25,577 nt of DNA from a virus (IMGVR_UViG_3300027771_000090:1-25577), one strand, 5' to 3'. Counted from the first letter of the stretch, positions 4,533-12,981 are shown. Notes: generated by a model from the sequence alone, not told the origin. A program made the numbers and translations.

Positions 4533-6804
4533 TTCACGAAATAAAGCTGCAACATCAAGAATAACGGCTAATAAAACCCTAGATAGTAAAATATCTAAGG
4601 CTTTAGGACAATCGGCAGAAGTGGTGGATATTATTTTAGACCCAGGACATCCTGCCTGGTCACCATCAGAATTTCCAAGCAGAAAAATAGGTGATATATT
4701 AGCAAGACCACTATTAGAATTTAATAAGACAACTGATCAACTCCAATGGTATCACCCTTTATTTCCAAACTTTTTTGCTGGCTATCCGCTTATAGGGGAA
4801 ATACTACTACTAATTGAAGCTGCAGGAGAATCAACAACTAAATCATATGCTGGTAAAAACCTATATTATTTACCAAGTATAAATGTTTGGAACGATCCAA
4901 ATCACAATCAATTACCTGCATCAAGCTTTGATATAAACTTATTAAGTACAACCCCATCGGAAGCAGAAAACTGTAACCCTTCAGGACAGTTCACGGCAAA
5001 TCCAGGAACAGAACAAGAACCCGTAGATTTAACCCCAGCTCTTGGCAGAACGTTTCAAGATATGCCAATAATGAGATTACAACCATATGAAGGAGATGTA
5101 ATGTTTGAAGGCAGAAACGGCCAAAGTTTGCGGTTTGGTAGTACCTTTAAGACAGGACTGTCTCCTAATTTTTGGTCTGCTGGTGGAGTAAATGGTGATC
5201 CAATAACTATAATAAGTACTGGACACAGACCTGGAACAAAGGATAAAAACGAATCTGATATACCTATAGTAAACCATATAGAAGACCCAAACCAAGATGC
5301 CGCCATAATGTTTATGTGTAGTGGCAATAGTGTAGATCTTGAAACAGCGTCAGATAATTGGGACTCATATGAAGTAACTTATGAAGCTAACATTGAGAAA
5401 GAAAGAGAAGAGGCAGGATATTCTCCAACTCCTGCTCCTGATCCGTTTAAACCAAAACCAGCTGAAGAGGCTCCAGAAGAAGAAGAACCACCTGTAAAAG
5501 AAGATGAAGCTTGCCCTGAATGTCCAGACGGATCTATTCCTAAAAAAGATAATACTGGAGATTGTTTGCCATGTGAAAAACAATTAAAGGAAGAAAAAGC
5601 TAGAAAGGAATCTCTGGTTGCTGAAGAAAATAAAACGAAGGAGCATACCTGTGGATTGGATAGAAGTCTTAGTAAATCTTTATGTATGCAAATAGTAAAC
5701 GAGACAATTGCTGGTGGTGGTTCTAAAAAATATACAGATCTTGGTTGGATGGAAGAAAAGTGGAAACTAAAACCCGGAGGGTATTCCTCTGGTGGTGGAG
5801 AATGTTGGGTAGGTATACTACATTGGACAGGTAGATCTACTGAAACACTATATTATGGTATGGAAAAAGAAGGCTTAATTAAAAAGTACTGGCCAGATGT
5901 AGTTGAAATACCAAATGTTAATGCAGCTAAGGGCTGGTATTATGACGGTATTTATGCTGGAAAAACTGTAAATATAACATACGAAGTATTAAAAGACTTT
6001 TGTAAGCATGCAGGATATAAAGAATTAAATTACCCATGGTGGGCAGAAGCCATGCAAAGATACGTGAATAATTCTGGTGATGCAAGAAGATCACAAAGAA
6101 GAGGAGTATATGAAAAATTTGGATCAAAGGTAAAAGATATGAGTGCAAAGGCCGAAGCTGCTGGATATCCCCCATTCCAAACAGCTAGGGAATATGCAAT
6201 GTTGATGTTTCATTTGAATTCTTATGGTGCACCATTGCATTCAGATGATTTCTTTAAAGACCAAGAAAGTTGGGGTACAAAACTAAATTGGGATTCAGAA
6301 GAATTACTAAAAATATATTGTGGAGGAATGGTTAAGGGTAGATCAAAGGATGGTAACCAATCTGACACCCAACAAATAGCTTGCTGTAGAAGTAGGTGTA
6401 ATCTACTACATAAAAAATATCCACCTTGTAAATGTACCCTAGATCCCAATAACGTGCACTATAAACCATGGATATGGGGTGGATGTGGTGGACCTAGAAG
6501 ATCCAGCTTAGATGGTTCTGGTGGAACAAATAAGGATAATTGGCAAGGAGCTAAATGTACAGTAACAGAATATACAGGTCAAGGTGTTGGGGATGTTGCC
6601 CCACTCCCGGATGGATCTCCAGGCGAATGTGCAGACCCTAATTATGATAAAGGATTAGATGGATGGAAATGTATGAATCAAGACGATTTTTGTACATGGG
6701 CCACCGCATTCTTTAAAAATGTTAATAGGTCTTTTGGCTTTCAACAAAGCTTATCAAGTGAAGATAAGGAACTACTAACGGATAGAACAAGAAAGTGTGA
6801 ATAA
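4516..6804 (+). CDS. Baseplate hub/spike paralog A with degenerate lysozyme-like domain
   Basis: This 762-residue protein has a basic N-terminal tail followed by the OB-type/spike domain shared by three tandem genes (about residues 30-285; AEVVDIILD, PLIGE, DPNHNQLP, CNPSG, GRNGQSLRFGS, NGDPITIIS). An acidic Pro/Glu linker leads to a four-cysteine knuckle (CPECPDGSIP...CLPCEK, about 331-355). A lysozyme-like region (about 386-620) contains GILHWTG, comparable to GIIQWTG in paralog B. By eye, the catalytic Glu of B falls on an Ala here; the nearest Glu is E396 in VNE. The C-terminus is cysteine-rich (about 22 Cys in the protein) and lacks the terminal domain shared by B and C. Role: a virion tail-tip component, with lytic activity uncertain. 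The stop overlaps the next start as TAATG. Confidence 0.75.
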   Translation: MPRANNSRNKAATSRITANKTLDSKISKALGQSAEVVDIILDPGHPAWSPSEFPSRKIGDILARPLLEFNKTTDQLQWYHPLFPNFFAGYPLIGEILLLIEAAGESTTKSYAGKNLYYLPSINVWNDPNHNQLPASSFDINLLSTTPSEAENCNPSGQFTANPGTEQEPVDLTPALGRTFQDMPIMRLQPYEGDVMFEGRNGQSLRFGSTFKTGLSPNFWSAGGVNGDPITIISTGHRPGTKDKNESDIPIVNHIEDPNQDAAIMFMCSGNSVDLETASDNWDSYEVTYEANIEKEREEAGYSPTPAPDPFKPKPAEEAPEEEEPPVKEDEACPECPDGSIPKKDNTGDCLPCEKQLKEEKARKESLVAEENKTKEHTCGLDRSLSKSLCMQIVNETIAGGGSKKYTDLGWMEEKWKLKPGGYSSGGGECWVGILHWTGRSTETLYYGMEKEGLIKKYWPDVVEIPNVNAAKGWYYDGIYAGKTVNITYEVLKDFCKHAGYKELNYPWWAEAMQRYVNNSGDARRSQRRGVYEKFGSKVKDMSAKAEAAGYPPFQTAREYAMLMFHLNSYGAPLHSDDFFKDQESWGTKLNWDSEELLKIYCGGMVKGRSKDGNQSDTQQIACCRSRCNLLHKKYPPCKCTLDPNNVHYKPWIWGGCGGPRRSSLDGSGGTNKDNWQGAKCTVTEYTGQGVGDVAPLPDGSPGECADPNYDKGLDGWKCMNQDDFCTWATAFFKNVNRSFGFQQSLSSEDKELLTDRTRKCE

Positions 6805-9272
6805 TGGGAAGATCAGGAAATACACAAAATAAAACACAATTTGACAAGCCAGGAGCAGCGAATCGTTCGGCTGTATCTGCAGTAACTAAAATAATAGAAA
6901 CAGCAGAAGTTATAGACGTTGTAATGGATCCAAGTCATCCTAACTATTCCCCAGCATCTGGAATAGTTATTGGTGCAATCAAGGCTCGCCCTTTATCAAG
7001 ATTTAATAATCCTATAGAAAATTTATCATGGTATCACCCATACTTTTCTAATTTCTATACACAGTATCCGTTAATAGGTGAAAATGTTGTATTGATAACG
7101 GCTGCTGGTAAGGGTAATTCAATAAATCCAAATTTAGACGAAAAATACTATTTACCACCTATTAATGTTTTTCAAGATGCAAATCACAACCAAAACCCTG
7201 GAATAAGTATAAGTAAGCCTCTAGATCCAAGCGAGGCAGAAGACTGTAATCCCTCAGGGCAATACACCTCTAACCCTGGGACAGAAAAAGAAGAGGATCC
7301 AGAAGCTGTAGAATTAGGAAAAACCTTTGAAGCAAAAGAGTTAATAAAAATATTCCCATATGAGGGTGATACTGTATTAGAAGGTAGATTCGGGCAAAGC
7401 ATGAGACTTGGAAGCACATCTAAGTTTGCTGATACTCCAAATTATTGGTCAAGCGAGGGAAAAAATGGAGATGCAATAACAATAATAAGTAATGGCCATA
7501 GTGTACCTGAAGATTCTGAATTCCACTTAGAAGATATTAATAGAGATTCCGCGGTTATAATGTATTGTGAGGGACAATTAATACCTATTTTGGTTGCTTC
7601 TGAGTTGTGGGATTCTTACGGGGTAACTTTTGAAAGAAAGGAAGCAGAACAAAAAGCTTTGGATTTTGTAAATGATAAAGAAATGGAAAAACACCCAGAA
7701 ATAGACATAAACATGGAGGAAACCGGAGGAGAAAATAAAGATGATGCTTGTGAAGACGGTTATGTAATGGATGAGGATGGAGAATGTGTTGAGGAGCAAA
7801 ACGTAGAGAAAGAAGAGGAATTCGAAGCAAATACAGATGTAAGAGGAACAGTTAAAAATTGTTGGGATGCAGATGAAGCAAATGGTAACGATGAAAGAAA
7901 ATCACTACTAAAAGAAATGGTTGATGATTTAGTATCAAATGGTGCAACCCCTGAAGGTGCATGTGCAATAATTGGAAATGCACTTGCTGAAGGAGCTGGA
8001 CCAGTATGTAATTCTCCAGCAAGCAAGGATCCAGGAGAGGCAGTTAAATCTTCATTAAGAAATTTAGAAAAATGGAGAACTGGTAATAAAATAAAGTCAA
8101 ATCAAAACGCATATTGGAACGGAACAAAAACAACTGAAAGAGGAGGTAAAGTATGTGATCAAGGTTGTTGGTGCGGTGTTGGTGCATTTGAGGTAGATAC
8201 GGTATATCCATTAGACGGTAAAAAATATGGACCAGGCCAAAGCTCCCAATATTCTAGATATTCCAATTGGCAAGGAGGAATAGGCATAATACAGTGGACC
8301 GGTACACGAAGAACCAAATTTGAAATAGCACTTGGTATACCAGCATATAATGACGGAACAGGTGGAATAATGTGGCCAAAAACTAGTATGGGTAAAAATG
8401 GAGGAGGAAAATGGAAAAATGATAGCCTTATTAAGGCTCCAACAGATATTAATTTCACACCAGCCCCACATAATAGAACAGCATATAATAGGGCAATAGA
8501 AACTGCAACATATAAGGGTAGTAAACCTGGACTAAACGCCCAATTAGTTTATGCAATGGAAGAAATGAGAACTAGAAATAATAGTGTATATGTACTAGTA
8601 ACAACAAGTAGAGATATAGGCAAAATAACACACGAAGTATATGCTAAATATGAAACTCCAACGTCGTATGTTTATGGTGGCCCAAATGGAAAAAGAAAAA
8701 AGTCAATATCGGATCATCCTAATCGTGGTGATACATATGAAGATTACTATAATTACTCAGTAAAAAAACGTACTGAAAATGCTGAAGATACACTTATAAC
8801 TTGGAAAGGTTTTCTTTTTGCCCCACCAATTCAACCAATTGAACCTAGTTCAACCTTAACACCAACCGTACAACCAATACCTGTAGTTATAGGGAGAGCT
8901 GACGGTCACACTGAGATTGAAGTATATAAAGGCCTTATTATAGCCCAAGAAGATACTGCTGAAGACGATTATAGTGAAATAAATGATAATCCAGCAAGTT
9001 ACTTTTTTAAAGTAGAAAATAGTTTTTTACCCCACAGTGGATTAGATGGTATAGAAGATAAAGCCGGTTTTTTAGAGAATATGACGAGAAATGGTGGACC
9101 TATGAAATATCAGTTACAAACAAATATAAGGAGTGCACAATCCATACCGCATATAGAAGCTAACAAAACTTTTCCAAGATCAGCACCATTTGGAGCAGAC
9201 GGTTATTTATTTGCAATAAAAAAAGCAATAGACGAAGAAATTGAAACTTGGATAGAAGACGAGAACTTTTAA
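6804..9272 (+). CDS. Baseplate hub/spike paralog B with phage tail lysozyme domain
   Basis: This 822-residue protein has the same N-terminal domain as A and C (about 30-275; AEVIDVVMD, PLIGEN, YYLPPINVF, GRFGQSMRLGS, NGDAITIIS). It has a degenerate two-cysteine version of the knuckle (CEDGYVMDEDGEC, about 315-330). A domain matching the phage tail lysozyme plan (about 350-650) carries GACAIIGNALAEGAG with the likely catalytic E396, and GIGIIQWTGTRRTKFE near 491-507. It should cut peptidoglycan during injection, like the lysozyme in T4 gp5. A Pro/Thr-rich linker leads to a C-terminal domain of about 115 residues shared with C (IEDKAGFL, SIPHIEANKTFPR, LFAIKKAIDEEIE). It has no Shine-Dalgarno sequence; translation is probably coupled to A through TAATG. 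Confidence 0.82.
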   Translation: MGRSGNTQNKTQFDKPGAANRSAVSAVTKIIETAEVIDVVMDPSHPNYSPASGIVIGAIKARPLSRFNNPIENLSWYHPYFSNFYTQYPLIGENVVLITAAGKGNSINPNLDEKYYLPPINVFQDANHNQNPGISISKPLDPSEAEDCNPSGQYTSNPGTEKEEDPEAVELGKTFEAKELIKIFPYEGDTVLEGRFGQSMRLGSTSKFADTPNYWSSEGKNGDAITIISNGHSVPEDSEFHLEDINRDSAVIMYCEGQLIPILVASELWDSYGVTFERKEAEQKALDFVNDKEMEKHPEIDINMEETGGENKDDACEDGYVMDEDGECVEEQNVEKEEEFEANTDVRGTVKNCWDADEANGNDERKSLLKEMVDDLVSNGATPEGACAIIGNALAEGAGPVCNSPASKDPGEAVKSSLRNLEKWRTGNKIKSNQNAYWNGTKTTERGGKVCDQGCWCGVGAFEVDTVYPLDGKKYGPGQSSQYSRYSNWQGGIGIIQWTGTRRTKFEIALGIPAYNDGTGGIMWPKTSMGKNGGGKWKNDSLIKAPTDINFTPAPHNRTAYNRAIETATYKGSKPGLNAQLVYAMEEMRTRNNSVYVLVTTSRDIGKITHEVYAKYETPTSYVYGGPNGKRKKSISDHPNRGDTYEDYYNYSVKKRTENAEDTLITWKGFLFAPPIQPIEPSSTLTPTVQPIPVVIGRADGHTEIEVYKGLIIAQEDTAEDDYSEINDNPASYFFKVENSFLPHSGLDGIEDKAGFLENMTRNGGPMKYQLQTNIRSAQSIPHIEANKTFPRSAPFGADGYLFAIKKAIDEEIETWIEDENF
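9201..9272 (+). repeat. 3'-end repeat shared with paralog C (copy 1)
   Basis: The last 72 bases of paralog B, including the stop codon, align without gaps to the last 72 bases of paralog C at 11482-11553, with 58 identical by eye. It is a coding duplication that encodes the conserved C-terminal helix LFAIKKAIDEEIE and could support recombination between the two genes. Confidence 0.75.
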
Positions 9273-9273
9273 T

Positions 9274-11553
9274 ATGGGAAGATTTAAAAATTCAAAAAAT
9301 AAAAGTAAAAGTAGCAAAAGAAAAAGTAATGCTAAATCAAGACAGCCAACAGCAACTGCAAACAAGTCATTTGCCTCAGCAGAAGTTATAGATGTAGTAT
9401 TAAATGATGAGCACCCAAGCTACAATCCAGCAGCATTTATTAATATAGGGGCAGTAAAGGCTAGGCAATTAAAGGCAGAGTTTGGTGTACCAGATGATAC
9501 ATTACAATGGCATAATCCCTTATTCGGAACAGGTCTTTGGATTACTCCATTAATAGGCGAGATTGTACTACTAGTTGCAGCAGCAGGTAAAAAATCTCAG
9601 ACTGATAATAAGGTTACTGAACTATATTATCTTCCACCAATAAATATTTGGCAAGACCCCAACCACAACCAATTGCCGGGATCAAGCTTCATGATAAATT
9701 CAGGGACAGAAACAGATGAAACCTCAGAAGCTGAAGATTGTAATCCATCAGGCCAATACTCTGCAAACCCTGGAACAGCAAGAAGTGAACTGCCAGTAAT
9801 ACCCTTGGGTAAAATATTTGATGAAAAAACTGTACAAAAGCTTTTTCCTTATGAGGGTGATATTCTATCTGAAGGAAGATCAGGACACAGCATAAGATTT
9901 GGTAGTACTGTCAAAAATACTGAATATCCTAATTGGTGGTCTACAACTGGAGAAAACGGTGATCCTATAATTATTATAAGTGATGGCCACTCCCCAACAG
10001 GTGGGGAATTTACTATTGGTGAAACTACATATGATAACCCCTACAAAATAGAAGATCCAAATAACGATAGTGCTGTTGTAATATTAACACATTCTCAAAC
10101 TATACCAATTGAAATATCGTCTACTATTGGTAATAATATACGACAAGATTCTTATGGTAACTCCCCGTCAAATAAAAAACAAGATGCAACTAAGTTAGAC
10201 TATAAAAAGAGAGTAGATGATAAAGAAGCAAATAATGAACCTATAGAGGTAAATGATAGGGATCAAGATGTTTTAGAAGATGAAACTTCTTGTCCTGAAT
10301 GTCCAGATGGATCTATTCCTGAAAAAGACTCAGGTGGTGTATGTTTACCGTGTGAAAAGGAAAAAGAATCAAATTCTGATGATGAAGAAATAACAGATGT
10401 TGTTATAGGTGGATATATGGCCCATGAAGTAGCTGGAAGACAAGGCCTAGGTTGGTCTGAGGATACTCCACAAGGTTCATATGGTACAAGTAAACCTAGT
10501 GCACAACCTAGAGAAGTTGAAACAGCTTGTAAAAATTATCCTGGGGATTTAACTGGTTTAAATGTTATACTTTCATCGGGTTTGGAAAATTTCTTTCATT
10601 CAGTAATTATACATGTAAACGAAATGCTTCCAGCATATAAATTGACAAAACTAAAGTATGATGGTACATTTTCACGAAGTATTCAACCTAAAGATATATT
10701 TGATAAACTTACACAAGATTTAGTTATTGATAGAACAAAAAATAAAGATTTTGACATAGATAATCCTCTAGATTATTCAGATTGGAACACTAGTCAACCC
10801 TTATCCAATATGACGGCTCAATTCACTAAAACACTACAAGATTATGCTACTGCTGGAGGAGATAATAGAGAAGGCAATAGTATTCTTATTGCTATGGATA
10901 TCCTAAAAGAAAGAGGTGCAACATCTATAAAGTTATTAGGGGTAGGAGATTATTGGTTAAATACCCACGGATATGCAGACCGCAATTTATTTTTACAAGA
11001 ACAAGCTGATAAAATAGATATATGTACATTTGTCGGTGGATTTGAACAAAAAAAATCAGGACATGTTCGTGGAGGAGAACCTGCAGATATGGGAGCATAC
11101 AGAGAACAAATAAACGGACAAGGGGTACCCCCAATAACAACCCCACCCCCAACAGCAAAGAAAAAATCAGGGTATGAATTGTATTACGAAAAGGTAGATA
11201 CATATAAAGGCTTTCATATTTGGCAAAGTCTAGACGCAGTAGAAACATATAAAGGTGATACGTGGGATGAACCTGCAGACTATCATTTTAGACTTCAACG
11301 AAGCTTTGAGGCTGATCCTGGTTTAAATGGTATAGAAGATAAGGAAGGATTTTTATCATCTGCACTAGAAAGTGGTGGAGGAATGTCATACCAACTGAGT
11401 TCTAATATAAGAACAGGCCAATCCGTCCCACATATAGAAGCTGGAAAAACTTTTCCAAGAAAGGATCCATTTAGTGAAGGTGGTTATTTGTTTGCAATAA
11501 AAAAGGCAATAGATGAAGAAATTGAAGATTGGATAGAGACTGAGTCTATCTAA
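9274..11553 (+). CDS. Baseplate hub/spike paralog C with SGNH-hydrolase-like domain
   Basis: This 759-residue protein starts with a strongly Lys/Ser-rich tail, then the shared domain (about 28-290; AEVIDVVLN, PLIGEIVLL, YYLPPINIWQDPNHNQLP, GRSGHSIRFGS, NGDPIIIIS). The four-cysteine knuckle (CPECPDGSIP...CLPCEK, about 338-362) is nearly the same as in A. The central cargo (about 425-625) is unlike those of A and B. It begins with a strand ending in VILSSG (S434/S435), contains a helix, then IKLLGVGDYW, and later CTFVGGF with H597 in GHV. That order resembles SGNH/GDSL esterase-like folds, with a Ser near the first strand and a late His; the catalytic Asp is not obvious. The C-terminal domain is shared with B. 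The start follows the B stop as TAATATG, without a Shine-Dalgarno sequence. Confidence 0.78.
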   Translation: MGRFKNSKNKSKSSKRKSNAKSRQPTATANKSFASAEVIDVVLNDEHPSYNPAAFINIGAVKARQLKAEFGVPDDTLQWHNPLFGTGLWITPLIGEIVLLVAAAGKKSQTDNKVTELYYLPPINIWQDPNHNQLPGSSFMINSGTETDETSEAEDCNPSGQYSANPGTARSELPVIPLGKIFDEKTVQKLFPYEGDILSEGRSGHSIRFGSTVKNTEYPNWWSTTGENGDPIIIISDGHSPTGGEFTIGETTYDNPYKIEDPNNDSAVVILTHSQTIPIEISSTIGNNIRQDSYGNSPSNKKQDATKLDYKKRVDDKEANNEPIEVNDRDQDVLEDETSCPECPDGSIPEKDSGGVCLPCEKEKESNSDDEEITDVVIGGYMAHEVAGRQGLGWSEDTPQGSYGTSKPSAQPREVETACKNYPGDLTGLNVILSSGLENFFHSVIIHVNEMLPAYKLTKLKYDGTFSRSIQPKDIFDKLTQDLVIDRTKNKDFDIDNPLDYSDWNTSQPLSNMTAQFTKTLQDYATAGGDNREGNSILIAMDILKERGATSIKLLGVGDYWLNTHGYADRNLFLQEQADKIDICTFVGGFEQKKSGHVRGGEPADMGAYREQINGQGVPPITTPPPTAKKKSGYELYYEKVDTYKGFHIWQSLDAVETYKGDTWDEPADYHFRLQRSFEADPGLNGIEDKEGFLSSALESGGGMSYQLSSNIRTGQSVPHIEAGKTFPRKDPFSEGGYLFAIKKAIDEEIEDWIETESI
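11482..11553 (+). repeat. 3'-end repeat shared with paralog B (copy 2)
   Basis: This is the second copy of the 72-base 3' end described at 9201-9272. Differences are mostly synonymous until the last eight codons, which indicates selection on the protein after duplication. Confidence 0.75.
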
Positions 11554-11575
11554 ACACTTAAAATACATATAAAAC

Positions 11576-11585
11576 TATATTTATA
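11576..11585 (+). promoter_or_regulatory. Putative late promoter (TATATTTATA), copy 3
   Basis: This exact TATATTTATA lies in the short gap after paralog C, ending 21 bases before the ATG at 11606, the closest spacing of the five copies. CGGAG lies between it and the start. It gives the needle gene a transcript independent of the hub genes. Confidence 0.6.
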
Positions 11586-11605
11586 TATGTATCGGAGAAT
11601 AATAT

Positions 11606-11995
11606 ATGGCATATGCACCAATTCCACCAGCAGAATACGCTGGTAAACAAGTACTAATAAGCTCAAATAGAATACTATTTAATGCTAGAACTGACTCTGT
11701 TTTTCTGTTTTCAGAAAAATCGGTTGGTATATCTACAAACGGAACCTTTAATGTTGACACTGGTGAAGATACTATAGTAAATAGTCCTGCAATTTACCTA
11801 GGTTTAGAGGCTGAAGAAAAAATGGTATTAGGTGACACCCTTGTTGCATTAATAGAAGAATTATGTGATGCACTTGCTAAGGAAACACATCCAACACCAA
11901 ATGGACCATCTGGACCACCAATAAATGCCGCATCTTACTCATCAATTAAATCCAAGGCCAAATCAATATTAAGTGCCCAAAATTACACATTATAA
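11606..11995 (+). CDS. Beta-helical spike/needle-like protein
   Basis: This 129-residue protein has a middle section of short beta repeats: GKQVLISSNRILFNAR, SVFLFSEKSVGIST, GTFNVDTGED, IVNSPAIYLG. This is the pattern of the triple-stranded beta-helix that forms the gp5 C-terminal needle in T4 and of related spike proteins. It is followed by a helix (LVALIEELCDALAKE) and a Pro/Gly tail. In T4 the needle is fused to the lysozyme; here the three hub paralogs lack it, so this gene probably supplies it in trans as a homotrimer. GGAG at 11594-11597 supports the start. It has its own promoter motif. The needle call is by repeat pattern and position; a PAAR tip protein is less likely because no PAAR motif or metal ligands are seen. 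Confidence 0.65.
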   Translation: MAYAPIPPAEYAGKQVLISSNRILFNARTDSVFLFSEKSVGISTNGTFNVDTGEDTIVNSPAIYLGLEAEEKMVLGDTLVALIEELCDALAKETHPTPNGPSGPPINAASYSSIKSKAKSILSAQNYTL

Positions 11996-11997
11996 CT

Positions 11998-12438
11998 ATG
12001 GCATTCAATCCAGCAGCATTCATATCAAATTTAAATTCTATTGAATCAAATAATCCTCAATCAAGGTCTGATTTTGCAAACGCATGGGCAAATGCATTTT
12101 TCGCAGGATACGGTAACCCAACCCCTCCCTCATTAACAGCCGCAGCAGGAAAATCAGCTATGATGGCATTATTTATGCTAGCATATAAAGATAATAGTAA
12201 TGGTAAAAAATTCATGAATGCCGGTGTTAGTGTATTTGCCGCAACAATGGCACCAGGAATGCTTCCAGCATTTGCATCAGTACCACCAATGAGTTATCAA
12301 GGATTTGCCCAAGTAAATATTGATACAGTAGAAGCAAAAGGACAACTTGGTCCAGCATTGGCTGCAGTAACATCTCCATGGTTTATGTCAGGCACAGCAG
12401 TGCAAACAACTTCAGGTACACCAACCACCTGGTTATGA
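11998..12438 (+). CDS. Small conserved tail/baseplate-region protein
   Basis: This encodes 146 residues rich in Ala, Gly, Pro and Phe, with helical segments (FANAWANAFFAGY, AAAGKSAMMALFMLAY, FAATMAPGMLPAFAS) and no signal peptide or clear membrane helix. From memory, similar Ala-rich proteins with the FANAWANA motif lie between the spike and gp25 genes in aquatic T4-like phages, without a known function. Position between the needle gene and the gp25-gp6 pair suggests a virion component of the baseplate. It starts two bases after the preceding stop without a Shine-Dalgarno sequence, so it is probably coupled to the needle gene. Confidence 0.7.
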   Translation: MAFNPAAFISNLNSIESNNPQSRSDFANAWANAFFAGYGNPTPPSLTAAAGKSAMMALFMLAYKDNSNGKKFMNAGVSVFAATMAPGMLPAFASVPPMSYQGFAQVNIDTVEAKGQLGPALAAVTSPWFMSGTAVQTTSGTPTTWL

Positions 12439-12456
12439 TTATAATCCCTTATACTT

Positions 12457-12466
12457 TATATTTATA
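12457..12466 (+). promoter_or_regulatory. Putative late promoter (TATATTTATA), copy 4
   Basis: This exact TATATTTATA ends 39 bases before the ATG at 12505, in a 66-base gap. AAGGAG follows at 12492-12497. It would drive the gp25-gp6 wedge operon. Confidence 0.6.
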
Positions 12467-12504
12467 TAGTGTATAATATTGTATACGAGTAAAGGAGAAC
12501 ACAA

Positions 12505-12981
12505 ATGAAAAAATCTGAATTAGTGAAAATAATTAGAGAAGCTGTAAGAGCCGAGATAAAGGTAGTACTAAAAGAAATACTTGGTGCAAAAAAATCTAAT
12601 ATAACAGAATTTAGTAACACAATGTCCCATGCTGAAACATTATTTAAGCCTAAAAAATCTAAAAAAACTAAAAAAATAGCCAAACAACAATTTACAGAAA
12701 ATTCAGTGTTAAATGACGTATTAAATGAGACTGCAAATCAAACAGAATGGCCAACAATGGGTGGTAAAACATTATCAGCAAATTCTGCTCCTGCAGGTAA
12801 ATCAGGCCTAGCTGCTGCAATGGGATTAGGAAACATGGATGAAACATTTGGCGGAAAACCAAGTGCACAACAAATGCTTCCTGCAGATAGACAACACGTT
12901 GAAGTACCAAAAGACGTAGAAAAAGCTTTAACAAGAGATTATTCTGATTTAATGAAGGCAATAAACAAGAAGAAAAAATAA
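12505..12981 (+). CDS. Conserved helical protein preceding gp25
   Basis: This encodes 158 residues: an N-terminal amphipathic helix (MKKSELVKIIREAVRAEI) and a very Lys-rich stretch (KPKKSKKTKKIAKQ), then a low-complexity Gly/Ala region, and a C-terminal helix (ALTRDYSDLMKAINKKKK). AAGGAG gives a strong start. I associate this plan with hypotheticals found beside gp25 and gp6 in marine T4-like phages. The disordered, positively charged layout suggests an assembly factor or minor virion protein, but no function is established. Four bases separate it from gp25. Confidence 0.7.
   Translation: MKKSELVKIIREAVRAEIKVVLKEILGAKKSNITEFSNTMSHAETLFKPKKSKKTKKIAKQQFTENSVLNDVLNETANQTEWPTMGGKTLSANSAPAGKSGLAAAMGLGNMDETFGGKPSAQQMLPADRQHVEVPKDVEKALTRDYSDLMKAINKKKK

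Noticed and set aside
6798-6810. Programmed frameshift joining paralogs A and B
   Set aside because: TAATG is an ordinary stop-start overlap, no slippery heptamer is present, and B has its own complete N-terminal domain.
10925-11248. 107-residue minus-strand open frame inside paralog C
   Set aside because: It is antisense to a well-supported gene, leucine/tyrosine-rich as expected from reversed AT-rich codons, and has no ribosome site or conserved motif.
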